A DNA stretch of 64,000 bases from Kofleriaceae bacterium (lineage in GTDB: Bacteria > Myxococcota_A > Polyangia > Haliangiales > Haliangiaceae). Within the stretch, counting starts at the first letter, position 1, and each line of letters opens with the position of its first letter. The stretch covers positions 186,001 to 250,000 of the forward strand of contig JACKDR010000007.1 in assembly GCA_020633495.1 (NCBI GenBank). The letters are read 5' to 3'. Position numbers and translations under genes: made by a program. Positions 1 through 8,137 of this stretch are shown piece after piece. The notes beneath the pieces were generated by a model. The model worked only from the letters and a program-made list of their open reading frames with translations, did not search any database and was not told the origin of the DNA.

Positions 1-1
1 T

Positions 2-454
2 CGCGTCTACGAGGCCGTCGACGACCCCGCCGACGTCACCCGCGCCGCCGACGGCGTCTGGCACGTCAAGGCCGGCGCCCGGGTCCGGGTCCGGCTGACC
101 ATGGTCGCCGAGAGCCGCCGCTACCACGTCGCCCTCGTCGATCCGCTGCCCGCCGGCCTCGAGCCCATGAACCCCGCCCTCGCGGTCACCGGCCCGGTGC
201 CCCAGGATCCCAACCAGCAGAAGAACCAGGGCCGCTACTGGTGGTGGTCGCGGACCTGGTACGAGCACCAGAACCTGCGCGACGAGCGCGTCGAGGCCTT
301 CACCTCGCTCCTGTGGGAGGGCATCTACGACTACACCTACGTCGCCCGCGCCACCACGCCGGGCACCTTCGTGGTGCCGCCGACCAAGGCCGAGGAGATG
401 TACATGCCCGAGACCTTTGGCCGCTCCGGCACCGACCGCGTCGTCGTCGAGTAG
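2..454 (+). CDS. alpha-2-macroglobulin family protein, C-terminal end (5' truncated)
   Basis: The reading frame is open from the window's left edge to TAG at 452-454; the N-terminus lies outside. The visible 150 residues look like the last macroglobulin domain (MG10/BAMG type) of bacterial alpha-2-macroglobulins. They contain the run YHVALVDPLPAGLEPMNPAL, then a W-rich patch, then DERVEAFTSLLW and YTYVARATTPGTFVVPP. Such proteins are periplasmic or secreted protease traps. The thioester region would lie upstream and cannot be checked here. The next gene begins 112 bp downstream with its own ribosome binding site, and nothing links this gene to the steroid locus. Confidence 0.8.
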   Translation, partial: RVYEAVDDPADVTRAADGVWHVKAGARVRVRLTMVAESRRYHVALVDPLPAGLEPMNPALAVTGPVPQDPNQQKNQGRYWWWSRTWYEHQNLRDERVEAFTSLLWEGIYDYTYVARATTPGTFVVPPTKAEEMYMPETFGRSGTDRVVVE

Positions 455-566
455 CCGCGCGGCACGCCGACCGGGCTGCGGCATCGCGCCACAGCCCGGC
501 GGCGTCACGGTCTGGCGACAAGAAGGCTCTGCCGAGCAGGGGCAGCTGCCCCGCCAGGAGAGTCAG

Positions 567-1046
567 ATGCCGCTGCAGAGCTCCGTGACGTGGATCGACG
601 GGATGGCCCTCGAGGCCAGCCTGGACGGTCACACCTTCAACCTCGATGCCGACGCCGAGTTCGGCGGCCGCGACCGCGGGCCCCGGCCCAAGGGGCTGCT
701 GGTCACCTCGCTGATCGGCTGCACGGCGCTCGACGTGATCGCCATCCTCGGCAAGATGCGGGTGCCGATGAAGGGGCTGCAGGTGTCGGCCACCGCCGAC
801 CTCGCCGCCGAGCACCCCAAGACCGTGCAGCGGATCGAGGTGCGCTACCAGTTCACCGGCGACGACCTGCCGCCGGCCAAGCTGCGCCGCGCCGTGCAGC
901 TGTCGGAGGAGCGCTACTGCGGCGTGCGCGCCACGCTGGCGCCGGTGGTCACGATGACCAGCTCGATCTGGGTCAACGGCGAGCGGCTGCCCGAGGATCA
1001 GGCGACGCTCGAGGGTGACGTCGCCGACCTCGCGAGCACCGGCTGA
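567..1046 (+). CDS. OsmC-like family protein
   Basis: This predicted 159-residue protein has the OsmC/Ohr fold pattern. It has an N-terminal beta half ending in RGPRPKGLLVTSLIGCTALDV, with the first conserved cysteine in GCTALDV. A second conserved cysteine follows in EERYCGVRATL. Family members reduce organic hydroperoxides through this cysteine pair. The ATG at 567 is chosen because AGGAG at 556-560 lies at good spacing. The open frame extends upstream to 417, but that part overlaps the macroglobulin gene and does not resemble OsmC. It is followed by a hairpin and a convergent lipoprotein gene. Confidence 0.8.
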   Translation: MPLQSSVTWIDGMALEASLDGHTFNLDADAEFGGRDRGPRPKGLLVTSLIGCTALDVIAILGKMRVPMKGLQVSATADLAAEHPKTVQRIEVRYQFTGDDLPPAKLRRAVQLSEERYCGVRATLAPVVTMTSSIWVNGERLPEDQATLEGDVADLASTG

Positions 1047-1119
1047 GCCGGCGGTCGCCGACCGGACCGCCCGGTTCCCCCGGCGATCCGGTCGGCGCTT
1101 CCGCCCCCGAAACGACCAC

Positions 1120-1152
1120 AGCCGCCGATCGCGACGCGCGCGATCGACGGCT
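1120..1152. terminator. possible bidirectional hairpin terminator
   Basis: An inverted repeat with 14-base arms (1120-1133 and 1139-1152), one mismatch and a 5-base loop lies between the convergent OsmC-like and lipoprotein genes. There is no clear T-run, so intrinsic termination is only inferred from position and stem strength. Confidence 0.4.
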
Positions 1153-1173
1153 GGTCGTGCGGAGGTCGCCGAG

Positions 1174-1674
1174 CTAGCGGTGGTCGCGACCCTTCGGCCG
1201 CTCCTTCTTCTTCTCCTTCTGCCGCGGCGCCGGGCGGGCCTTCACCTGGGTCGGCGCGCGGTGGTCGCGAGCCGCGGGCCGCGAGCGCGGCGCGGGCTGG
1301 ACCCGGTTGGGCGCGCGGTGATCGCGGCCGACCGGACGCGCCGGCTGGTGGTGGACGTTGCCGTTGCCGCGGTAGCGGACGTACGCGCGCGGCCGGTCGA
1401 TGCGGACGATCGCGCGCGGCGGCGAGCTCCAGCGCGCCCAGCCGCCGGTGTAGACGTTCGACCGGTACCAGACGTAGCCGTCATACCGCCAGTAGTAGTT
1501 GTCGTAGTAGAAGACCGAGTCGTCGTAGTCGGCCACGACGTAGACGCCAGGGCTGATCATCACGAGATCCGGCTGCGGGCCGTACGCCCGGGCGCGGACC
1601 GTGCCTCTGACGATACAGCCGCTGAACAGGGTCAACGCGACGAGCCCCGACAGGATCAACAGGTTGCGCTTCAT
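1174..1674 (-). CDS. small lipoprotein, tyrosine-rich centre and basic C-terminus
   Basis: The 166-residue product begins with a lipoprotein signal peptide (MKRNLLILSGLVALTLFSGC), with the lipobox cysteine at residue 20. A Tyr/Trp-rich segment follows (about residues 48-85, including YYDNYYWRYDGYVWYRSN). The tail is rich in Arg, Pro, Lys and His. The strand carries AGGAGG just upstream of the ATG. Similar YXXYYWRXGXYWY-type envelope lipoproteins are common in delta-proteobacteria, but no function is established. It is separated from the steroid operon by about 210 bp with no operator-like palindrome, so it is probably not part of that regulon. Confidence 0.75.
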   Translation of the reverse strand: MKRNLLILSGLVALTLFSGCIVRGTVRARAYGPQPDLVMISPGVYVVADYDDSVFYYDNYYWRYDGYVWYRSNVYTGGWARWSSPPRAIVRIDRPRAYVRYRGNGNVHHQPARPVGRDHRAPNRVQPAPRSRPAARDHRAPTQVKARPAPRQKEKKKERPKGRDHR

Positions 1675-1886
1675 GCGAGTTCCTCCTGGCCGAAGGATAT
1701 CAGCATGTGGCGTGCCAGCAGCAGATCCGCGGACTCACTTGAATACGTCGGGGTTTGGCAGCGAAAGCGTGCACATCCGGCTGTGGCGCCAGCGCAACAT
1801 GTGCCGGCGCACCGTGCGCGGCCGCCCCGCCAGAGCCGACCGGCTCCGAGGCTGCGGGCGCGGCCGGGGTGACGTGCGCCCGTGGC

Positions 1887-3038
1887 CTACAGCCGCTCGA
1901 TGATGGTGACGTTGGCCTGACCGCCGCCCTCGCACATCGTCTGCAGCCCCCAGCGGCCGCCGGTGCGCTCGAGCTCGTGGAGGAGCGACGTCATCAGGCG
2001 GGCCCCGGTCGCCCCCAGCGGGTGACCGAGCGCGATCGCGCCGCCGTTGACGTTGACCCGGGCGAGGTCGGCGTCGAGCTCGCGCTGCCAGGCCAGGACC
2101 ACCGGCGCGAACGCCTCGTTGATCTCGATCAGGTCGATGTCGGTCAGCGCCATGCCGGTGCGCGCCAGGGCGTGGCGGGTCGCGGCGATCGGCGCGGTCA
2201 GCATCCAGATCGGATCGTCGCCGCGCACGCCGAGGTGATGGATGCGGGCCCGCGGGGTCAGGCCGTGGGCCTTGACCGCCGCCTCCGACGCGATCAGCAG
2301 CGCCGCGGCGCCGTCCGAGATCTGCGACGCCAGGCCGGCGGTGAGCCGGCCGCCCTCGACCAGCGTGCGCAGCCCGGCCAGCGCGGCGCGGGAGGTGTCG
2401 CGGCGCGGCCCCTCGTCGACCGCGACGTCGCCGAGCGGCGCGATCTCGCGGGTGAAGCGCCCCTCGTCGATCGCGCGCAGCGCCCGCTGGTGGCTCTCGT
2501 AGGCGAACGCCTCCATGTCGTCGCGCGACAGGTTCCACTTCTCGGCGATCATCTCGGCGGCGTGGAACTGCGACACCATGCGGTCGCCGTAGCGCGCCTT
2601 CCAGCCGCGCGAGCCGCTGAACGGATCGCCGAAGCCGAGCGGCTGCGCCGAGGTCATGGCGGCGCCGATCGGGATCATCGTCATGTTCTGGACGCCGCCG
2701 GCGACGACCAGGTCGGCGGTGCCGCTCATCACCGCCTGGGCCGCGAAGTGCACCGCCTGCTGCGACGAGCCGCACTGGCGATCGACGGTGACGCCGGGGA
2801 CGTGATCGGGCAGGCTGGCGGCCAGCCAGCAGGTGCGCGCGACGTCGCCGGCCTGGGGCCCGATCGTGTCGACGCAGCCGAAGATGACGTCCTCGACCGC
2901 GCCGGGATCGATCGCGGTGCGGGCGACCAGCGCGCCGAGGACGTGGGCGCCGAGGTCGGCGGGGTGGACCGCGGCCAGCCCTCCCTTGCGCTTGCCGACC
3001 GGGGTGCGGACGGCGTCGACGATGAAGGCATCAGGCAT
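1887..3038 (-). CDS. fadA6: acetyl-CoA acetyltransferase (thiolase), FadA6-like
   Basis: This is a complete 383-residue thiolase. The acyl-accepting cysteine is C89 in VDRQCGSSQQ. The C-terminal half carries NEAFAPV, GGAIALGHPLGATGA (active-site His) and TMCEGGGQANV (second active-site Cys). The overall pattern, including MSGTADLVVAGGVQNM and SQISDGAAALL, resembles actinobacterial FadA6, which performs thiolysis late in steroid ring C/D degradation. It is the last gene of the operon starting at echA20, and its start overlaps the end of the upstream dehydrogenase gene by 8 bp. Assignment to the FadA6 branch rather than another thiolase rests on sequence resemblance and the IpdABC/EchA20 context. 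Confidence 0.85.
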   Translation of the reverse strand: MPDAFIVDAVRTPVGKRKGGLAAVHPADLGAHVLGALVARTAIDPGAVEDVIFGCVDTIGPQAGDVARTCWLAASLPDHVPGVTVDRQCGSSQQAVHFAAQAVMSGTADLVVAGGVQNMTMIPIGAAMTSAQPLGFGDPFSGSRGWKARYGDRMVSQFHAAEMIAEKWNLSRDDMEAFAYESHQRALRAIDEGRFTREIAPLGDVAVDEGPRRDTSRAALAGLRTLVEGGRLTAGLASQISDGAAALLIASEAAVKAHGLTPRARIHHLGVRGDDPIWMLTAPIAATRHALARTGMALTDIDLIEINEAFAPVVLAWQRELDADLARVNVNGGAIALGHPLGATGARLMTSLLHELERTGGRWGLQTMCEGGGQANVTIIERL

Positions 3039-4089
3039 GGAAGGCTCCCGGGGCGGCGTCGTGGTCGAGGACGGCGGTGGCGATGCGGGCGCGGTGCCAG
3101 GCGGCGTCGCCCCACGCCGCGGCGAGCGCCCACGCCCGCTTCATGAACAGGTGGAGGTCGTGCTCGAACGAGTAGCCGATCGCGCCGTGGCATTGCAGCG
3201 CGGCGCGGCCGGCGCGGCGCGCGGCGTCGCCGGCGTGGGCCTTGGCCAGCGACGCGTGGACCGCGGTCCCCGGCTCGTCGTGGGCGAGCGCGTAGGCGGC
3301 GCGGGCCACGCACGGCCGCGCCAGCTCGAGCGCGGCGTGGGCGTCGGCGAGGTGGTGCTTGACCGCCTGGAAGCTGCCGATGGCGCGGCCGAACTGGTGG
3401 CGGACCTGGACGTGGTCGACGGTGAGCTCGATCATGCGGCGGCCGAGGCCGCACAGCTCGGCGGCGGCGGCGACCGCGCCGCGATCGAGGGCGCGCGCGG
3501 CGGCGTCGCGGGCGACGTCGCCGGTGGCCACGCGGGTCGCGGCCGACGGCGTCCAGTCGACCCAGGCCAGGCGGCGGGCGCCGTCGACCGAGGCCTCGGC
3601 GGTGAGCCGGGCGGCGTCGCGCGGCACCGCGTGCAGCTCGCCGTCGCGCTCGAGGAGCAGCAGCGCGGCGCGGGCGGCGTCGGCGACGAACGGGGCACCG
3701 GCGAGGCCGACGGCGATCACCGCGCGGCCGGCGGCGGCGGCGCCCAGCCAGCGATCGCGGACGCCGTCGACGACGGGCCCGTCGGGCAGCGCCGCGAGCA
3801 GCGGGATCGCGACCGCGGTGGTCTCGAGCAGCGGCGCCGGCAGCGCGGCGTGGCCGGCCTCCTCGAGGACGCCGACCAGCTCGAGCTCGCCGAGGCCGAG
3901 CCCGCCCCAGCGCTCCGGCGCGGTCATGCCGACCACGCCCATGCGGGCGAGCTGCGGCCACAGCGCCGGCGCGGCGTCGTCGTCGGCGCCCCACGCCGCG
4001 CGGACCACCGCGGGCGGGCACGCGCGGCCCAGCAGGTCGCGGACCGCGTCGCGCAGGGCCTGCTGCTCGAGGGAGAACGCGAACCGCAC
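3031..4089 (-). CDS. fadE32: acyl-CoA dehydrogenase, short subunit (FadE32/33-like)
   Basis: The product is 352 residues with a GTG start and belongs to the acyl-CoA dehydrogenase family. It has the N-terminal helical domain (FSLEQQALRDAVRDLL), WGGLGLGELELVGVLEEAGH, and a C-terminal domain with VRHQFGRAIGSFQAVKHHLAD and HGAIGYSFEHDLHLFMKRAW. The central FAD-contacting region is degenerate, as in the non-catalytic partner of alpha2beta2 steroid acyl-CoA dehydrogenases (FadE31/FadE32 type). It lies 2 bp downstream of the larger FadE31-like subunit, which supports a heteromer. Whether it is closer to FadE32 or FadE33 cannot be settled by eye. Confidence 0.75.
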   Translation of the reverse strand: MRFAFSLEQQALRDAVRDLLGRACPPAVVRAAWGADDDAAPALWPQLARMGVVGMTAPERWGGLGLGELELVGVLEEAGHAALPAPLLETTAVAIPLLAALPDGPVVDGVRDRWLGAAAAGRAVIAVGLAGAPFVADAARAALLLLERDGELHAVPRDAARLTAEASVDGARRLAWVDWTPSAATRVATGDVARDAAARALDRGAVAAAAELCGLGRRMIELTVDHVQVRHQFGRAIGSFQAVKHHLADAHAALELARPCVARAAYALAHDEPGTAVHASLAKAHAGDAARRAGRAALQCHGAIGYSFEHDLHLFMKRAWALAAAWGDAAWHRARIATAVLDHDAAPGAFHA

Positions 4090-4091
4090 GG

Positions 4092-5291
4092 CTACTCCTT
4101 GGGCAACCCGAGCAGGCGCTCGGCGATGACGTTGCGCTGGATCTCGTTGGTGCCGGCGTAGATCGGCCCGGCCAGCGCGAACTGCCAGCCCTTGATCCAC
4201 GCGCCGCCGTCGACGGCGTCGGGCGCGCCCTCGACCAGCTCGGCGCGGGGCCCCAGCAGCGCCAGCGCGGCGTCGTGGAGCTGGACGTCGAGCTCGGACC
4301 ACGCCAGCTTGTTGATGCTCGACGACGCGCCCATCGCGGCGCCGCCGGCGACCCGGGTGACGTCCTGCAGCGTGTAGAGCTGGTAGGCCTGCGCCGCCAT
4401 CCACGCCCGCACCACCTGGTCGCGATCGAGCGGCGACGCGACCGCGCGCTCGCGCCGGTACAGCGCGACCAGGCGCCGGGCGGCGGCGACGAACCGACCC
4501 GGGCTGCGCAGGATCAGGCCGCGCTCCGAGCCGGTGGTCGACATCGCGACCTTCCAGCCCTGGCCGGGCGCGCCGACGACGTCGTGGTCGGCGACGAAGA
4601 CGTCGTCGAGGAAGACGTCGGCGAAGTCGAGGTCGCCGTCGAGGCGGCGGAAGCCCGAGACCCGCACGCCGGGCGCGTCGAGCGGGACCAGGAAGTAGGT
4701 CAGGCCCCTGTGGCGCGGCGCGTCCGGGTCGGTGCGAAACAGGCCGTGCATGGCGTGGCAGAACGACGCCCGCGTGCTCCACGTCTTCTGGCCCGACAGG
4801 CGCCAGCCGCCGTCGACGCGGACCGCGGTCGAGCGCACCGCGGCGAGGTCGGAGCCGGCGCCGGGCTCCGACCAGCCCTGGGCCCACAGCGTCTCGGCGG
4901 CGGCCATCGGGCGCAGCAGCCGCTGCCGCTGCTCGTCGGTGCCGTGCTCGAACAGCGCCGGCGCCAGCAGGAAGATGCCGTTCTGGGTGACCCGCGGCGG
5001 GCCGCCGGCGCGGTAGTAGGCGTCCTCGAACAGGAGCCACTCGACCCAGCTGGCGTCGCGGCCGCCGAACGCGCGCGGCCACGACACCACCGCCCAGCCG
5101 GCGTCGAACAGCTGGCGCTCCCAGGCGACGTGGGCGGCGAAGCCGTCGGCGCTGCCCGACGGCGGCAGGCCGCGGGGCACGTGATCGTGGAGCCACGCCC
5201 GGGCCTCGGCGGCGAACGCCTGCTCGCGCGCGGTCAGCCGCAGGTCCATGCCGTCGTCGTCGGCGGCGGCCGAGGTGGCGTCGACGGTCAT
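4092..5291 (-). CDS. fadE31: acyl-CoA dehydrogenase, FadE31-like
   Basis: This predicted 399-residue acyl-CoA dehydrogenase strongly resembles FadE31. It has FDAGWAVVSWPRAFGGRDAS, then the FAD/substrate loops WAQGWSEPGAGSDLA and SGQKTWSTRA. The C-terminal GPIYAGTNEIQRNVIAERLL is typical of catalytic subunits. In actinobacteria FadE31 and FadE32 act together on late ring C/D CoA esters. The first about 14 residues (VDATSAAADDDG) are low complexity, and an internal ATG would give the usual start at MDLRL. The gene overlaps the upstream crotonase by ATGA, consistent with translational coupling. Confidence 0.85.
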   Translation of the reverse strand: MTVDATSAAADDDGMDLRLTAREQAFAAEARAWLHDHVPRGLPPSGSADGFAAHVAWERQLFDAGWAVVSWPRAFGGRDASWVEWLLFEDAYYRAGGPPRVTQNGIFLLAPALFEHGTDEQRQRLLRPMAAAETLWAQGWSEPGAGSDLAAVRSTAVRVDGGWRLSGQKTWSTRASFCHAMHGLFRTDPDAPRHRGLTYFLVPLDAPGVRVSGFRRLDGDLDFADVFLDDVFVADHDVVGAPGQGWKVAMSTTGSERGLILRSPGRFVAAARRLVALYRRERAVASPLDRDQVVRAWMAAQAYQLYTLQDVTRVAGGAAMGASSSINKLAWSELDVQLHDAALALLGPRAELVEGAPDAVDGGAWIKGWQFALAGPIYAGTNEIQRNVIAERLLGLPKE

Positions 5292-6214
5292 CGGTCGCCG
5301 CCTCCGTGACCGCCGCCGCCGCGGTCACCGTCGCCGCGGCCGCTGCGCGCCATGCTGCGCGCGTCCTGGCCGGCCAGGTGATCCGGCGAGGTCAGCTGGT
5401 TGTGGGCGTGGGCGAGGTGGTGGAGCCCGTAGGTGGCGTCGATGGCGTCGCGCAGGCCCATGCGGTCCTCGGCCTGGTTGATGGCCTGCTTGGCCAGGGC
5501 CAGGCCGAACCGCGGCATCGCGGCGATCCGGGTCGCGATCGCCAGGGTGTCCTCGAGCAGGCGCGGCCGCGGCACGACCCGATTGATCATGCCGATCGCC
5601 TCGGCGCGGGTCGCCGGCATGCGGTCGCCGAGGAACAGGAACTCCTTGGCCAGCCGCGGGTTCATCACGAACGGGTGGGCGAAGTACTCGACGCCGGGGA
5701 TGCCCATGCGCAGCACCGGGTCGGCGAAGAAGGCGTCGTCGGCGGCGACGATGAGGTCGCACACCCACGCCAGCATCAGGCCGCCGGCGATGCAGGCGCC
5801 CTGGACCATCGCGATCGTCGGCTTGGGCAGGGCGCGCCAGCGCCGGCACATGCCCAGGTAGAGCTCGGCCTCGCGGACGAACGTGGCCTCGGCGCCGCCC
5901 TTGTCCTGGTGCGGCCACCAGGTGGTCGCGACCCGCCCGAAATCGCGGTGGATGTCGCGCCCCGGCGTGCCGATGTCGTGGCCGGCCGAGAAGTGATCGC
6001 CGGCGCCGCCCAGGACGATCGCCCCGATCTCGTCGTCGGCCGCGGCCGCGGCCAGCGCGGCGTCGAGGGCGAACGTCATCGCCGCGTTCTGGGCGTTGCG
6101 GTAGCGCGGCCGGTTCAGCGTCACCAGCAGGACCGCGCCGCGCCGCTCGGTGAGGACGAGGTCGCGCTCGTCGGGCGGGGCGTCGGGGGCGTCGGGCGGC
6201 GTCGGCGTGGTCAT
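5288..6214 (-). CDS. enoyl-CoA hydratase/isomerase family protein
   Basis: The 308-residue product has the crotonase fold, with the oxyanion-hole segments FSAGHDIGT and ACIAGGLMLAWVCD. Both catalytic glutamates of classic enoyl-CoA hydratase appear to be replaced. The first aligns with a Met in GGLMLA and the second with a hydrophobic residue in FADPVLRMGIP. It may therefore be an isomerase, hydrolase or other crotonase activity rather than a standard hydratase. The last about 20 residues are a Gly/Arg/Asp-rich tail. It sits in the ring C/D operon between ipdC and fadE31 and overlaps fadE31. The true reaction is not known from sequence. Confidence 0.75.
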   Translation of the reverse strand: MTTPTPPDAPDAPPDERDLVLTERRGAVLLVTLNRPRYRNAQNAAMTFALDAALAAAAADDEIGAIVLGGAGDHFSAGHDIGTPGRDIHRDFGRVATTWWPHQDKGGAEATFVREAELYLGMCRRWRALPKPTIAMVQGACIAGGLMLAWVCDLIVAADDAFFADPVLRMGIPGVEYFAHPFVMNPRLAKEFLFLGDRMPATRAEAIGMINRVVPRPRLLEDTLAIATRIAAMPRFGLALAKQAINQAEDRMGLRDAIDATYGLHHLAHAHNQLTSPDHLAGQDARSMARSGRGDGDRGGGGHGGGDR

Positions 6215-6218
6215 GGGA

Positions 6219-7373
6219 TCACAGCGGGGCCGGCGGCAGCGGCCGGGGCGTCGGCGCCGGCGTCGTCGGGGAGGGCGGCACGGTCGCGACGACGGCCGCG
6301 GCCGTCGCGTCGCCGGTGAGCCGCGCCAGCGTGGCCTCGGCGTCGGCGACCAGGCGCTCGAGCAGCTCGGCCACCGACGGCAGCTCGTCGATCAGGCCGA
6401 CGACCTGGCCGGTCGGCAGGATGCCGACGTCGGCGCGGCCCTCGACCATCGAGGCGCGCGTCATCATCGGCGCGTTGGCCGCCATCAGCAGCTGCGACCA
6501 CGGCAGCTGCTGGCGCCGCCGCATGGCGCGGCCCTCGCGCCACAGGCCCCACCGCGAGCCGCCGGTGAGCTTGCGGAAGCGCAGCGCGCTGCGCAGGGCG
6601 CGCCACAGCCGCCGCACCGGGCCGGACCGCTCGAGGCCGTCGATGACGCGGGTGCGGATCACCCGCTGCGGCGCGCCGTCGATGCAGCGCGTGACCACGG
6701 TGCCGTCGACGCGGGTGCCCAGGTACAGCTGCTTGATCTCGTCGGGGACGGCGCTGTCGCGGGTCAAGAGGAACCGGGTGCCCATGGCGATGCCGGCGGC
6801 GCCGTAGGCGAGCGCGGCGACCAGGCCGCGGCCGTCGTGGAAGCCGCCGGCGGCGATCACCGGGATCGACACCGCGTCGCAGACCTGGGGCAACAGCAGC
6901 GTCGTCGGCACGTCGCCGGTGTGGCCGCCGCCCTCGCCACCCTGGGCGATCAGCGCGTCGACCCCCAGGGCCGCCATCTTCTCGGCGTGGCGGCGGGCAC
7001 CCACGGTCGGCATGGTCAAGAGGCCCTCGCCCTTGAGGGTGCGGACCACCTCCTTGCTGGGTGGGCCGGCGAAGCTGACCACGCGCACCCGCTGCTCGAT
7101 CAAGAGCGCGATGCGTCGCGGCAGGTCGTCCTGATCCGGGCGCAGGTTGACGCCGAACGGCGCGTCGGTGGCGGCCTTGACCGCGCGGATGGCCTCGGCG
7201 AGCTCGGCCAGCGTCATCGTCGCCGCGCCCAGGATGCCGAGGCCGCCGGCGGCGCTGGTCGCCGCGGTGAGGCGCGCGCCCGACACCCAGCCCATGCCGG
7301 TCTGGACGATCGGGTAGCGGATCCCGAACAGGTCGCAGATCGGCGTGTGCAGGGCGGAGCTCGGCGTGGTCAT
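6219..7373 (-). CDS. ipdC: nitronate monooxygenase-family flavoprotein, IpdC-like
   Basis: The product is 384 residues in the 2-nitropropane dioxygenase/nitronate monooxygenase family of FMN barrel proteins. It has GIRYPIVQTGMGWVSG near the N-terminus, then AQGGEGGGHTG and PVIAAGGFHDGRGLVAALAYGA, which form the FMN-phosphate site. Position directly after ipdA and ipdB matches actinobacterial ipdC, needed after ring C opening in steroid catabolism. The C-terminal about 25 residues are Pro/Ala/Thr-rich and probably disordered. The start overlaps the ipdB stop by ATGA. Resemblance plus conserved gene order supports the assignment. Confidence 0.85.
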   Translation of the reverse strand: MTTPSSALHTPICDLFGIRYPIVQTGMGWVSGARLTAATSAAGGLGILGAATMTLAELAEAIRAVKAATDAPFGVNLRPDQDDLPRRIALLIEQRVRVVSFAGPPSKEVVRTLKGEGLLTMPTVGARRHAEKMAALGVDALIAQGGEGGGHTGDVPTTLLLPQVCDAVSIPVIAAGGFHDGRGLVAALAYGAAGIAMGTRFLLTRDSAVPDEIKQLYLGTRVDGTVVTRCIDGAPQRVIRTRVIDGLERSGPVRRLWRALRSALRFRKLTGGSRWGLWREGRAMRRRQQLPWSQLLMAANAPMMTRASMVEGRADVGILPTGQVVGLIDELPSVAELLERLVADAEATLARLTGDATAAAVVATVPPSPTTPAPTPRPLPPAPL

Positions 7374-8137
7374 GCGGCCGCGATCTCCCGGGCGCCGACG
7401 CCGCGCGGGTCGATGACCTCGCGCAGCAGGCGGAGCTCGTGGTCGGTGGGCAGGCGCGTCGTCGGCACCGGCTCGTCGACGATCAGCGGGAAGCCGGTGC
7501 GCTCGACGACGTCGGCGACGGTCACGCCCGGGTGCACCGAGGCCAGGCGCATCGCGCGCGACGGGGTCTGGAAGTCGAGCACCGCGAGATCGGTGACGAC
7601 CCGGCGGATGTCGTGGAACCGCGACGCGCGCGGGCCCAGCGCCCGGGCCCGGTCGTAGCCGACGCCGGTGACGACGTCGACCTTGGCGACGAAGACCCGC
7701 TTGCCGTGGGCCGGCACCCAGTAGCTGGTCGGGTGGTTGATCGTGTTGCCGGGCGCGCCGCGCATGCCCAGCAGCTGGACCTTGGGCCGCGCCGGATCGC
7801 CGATGCAGGCGATGTTCTGGTTGCCGTAGCGGTCGATCTGCGACGCGCCCATGACGACGTGGCGGCGTCCCGACCACACCGTGTCGAAGATGGCGCGGTA
7901 GGGCAGCCAGCCTTCGACGACCGGCACCGGCGCGTCGGCGCCGAGGCCGACCGGCGGCACGCCGCCGATCAGCGTCGCGACGCCGTCGGTGAGCAGCAGG
8001 TCGGGCGCGAAGGTGGCGCGGGCCAGGCGGGCCGCGATCTGCGGCAGCACGCCGATCGGGCTGGCCAGGATCTCGCCGTCGCCGCGAAACGCCTCGGCGA
8101 GGGCGACCGCGCAGATCTCGTGGCGGGCCGCGGCCAT
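7370..8137 (-). CDS. ipdB: CoA-transferase-like subunit B, IpdB
   Basis: This 255-residue protein belongs to CoA-transferase family I, beta-subunit type. It shows SPIGVLPQIAARLA, ASQIDRYGNQNIACIG and GAPGNTINHPTSYW, which together resemble IpdB. In actinobacteria IpdA and IpdB form a CoA-dependent hydrolase that opens the last steroid ring (ring C) rather than moving CoA between acids. The ATG at 8137 is chosen because it overlaps the ipdA stop (TGATG), leaving no untranslated gap. It is also coupled to ipdC downstream. Confidence 0.88.
   Translation of the reverse strand: MAAARHEICAVALAEAFRGDGEILASPIGVLPQIAARLARATFAPDLLLTDGVATLIGGVPPVGLGADAPVPVVEGWLPYRAIFDTVWSGRRHVVMGASQIDRYGNQNIACIGDPARPKVQLLGMRGAPGNTINHPTSYWVPAHGKRVFVAKVDVVTGVGYDRARALGPRASRFHDIRRVVTDLAVLDFQTPSRAMRLASVHPGVTVADVVERTGFPLIVDEPVPTTRLPTDHELRLLREVIDPRGVGAREIAAA

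Noticed and set aside
1790..1805. CAACATGTG near-match to the operator upstream of the lipoprotein gene
   Set aside because: It lacks the GTT half and flanking T and A, and lies beyond the 3' end of fadA6 rather than at a steroid gene start.
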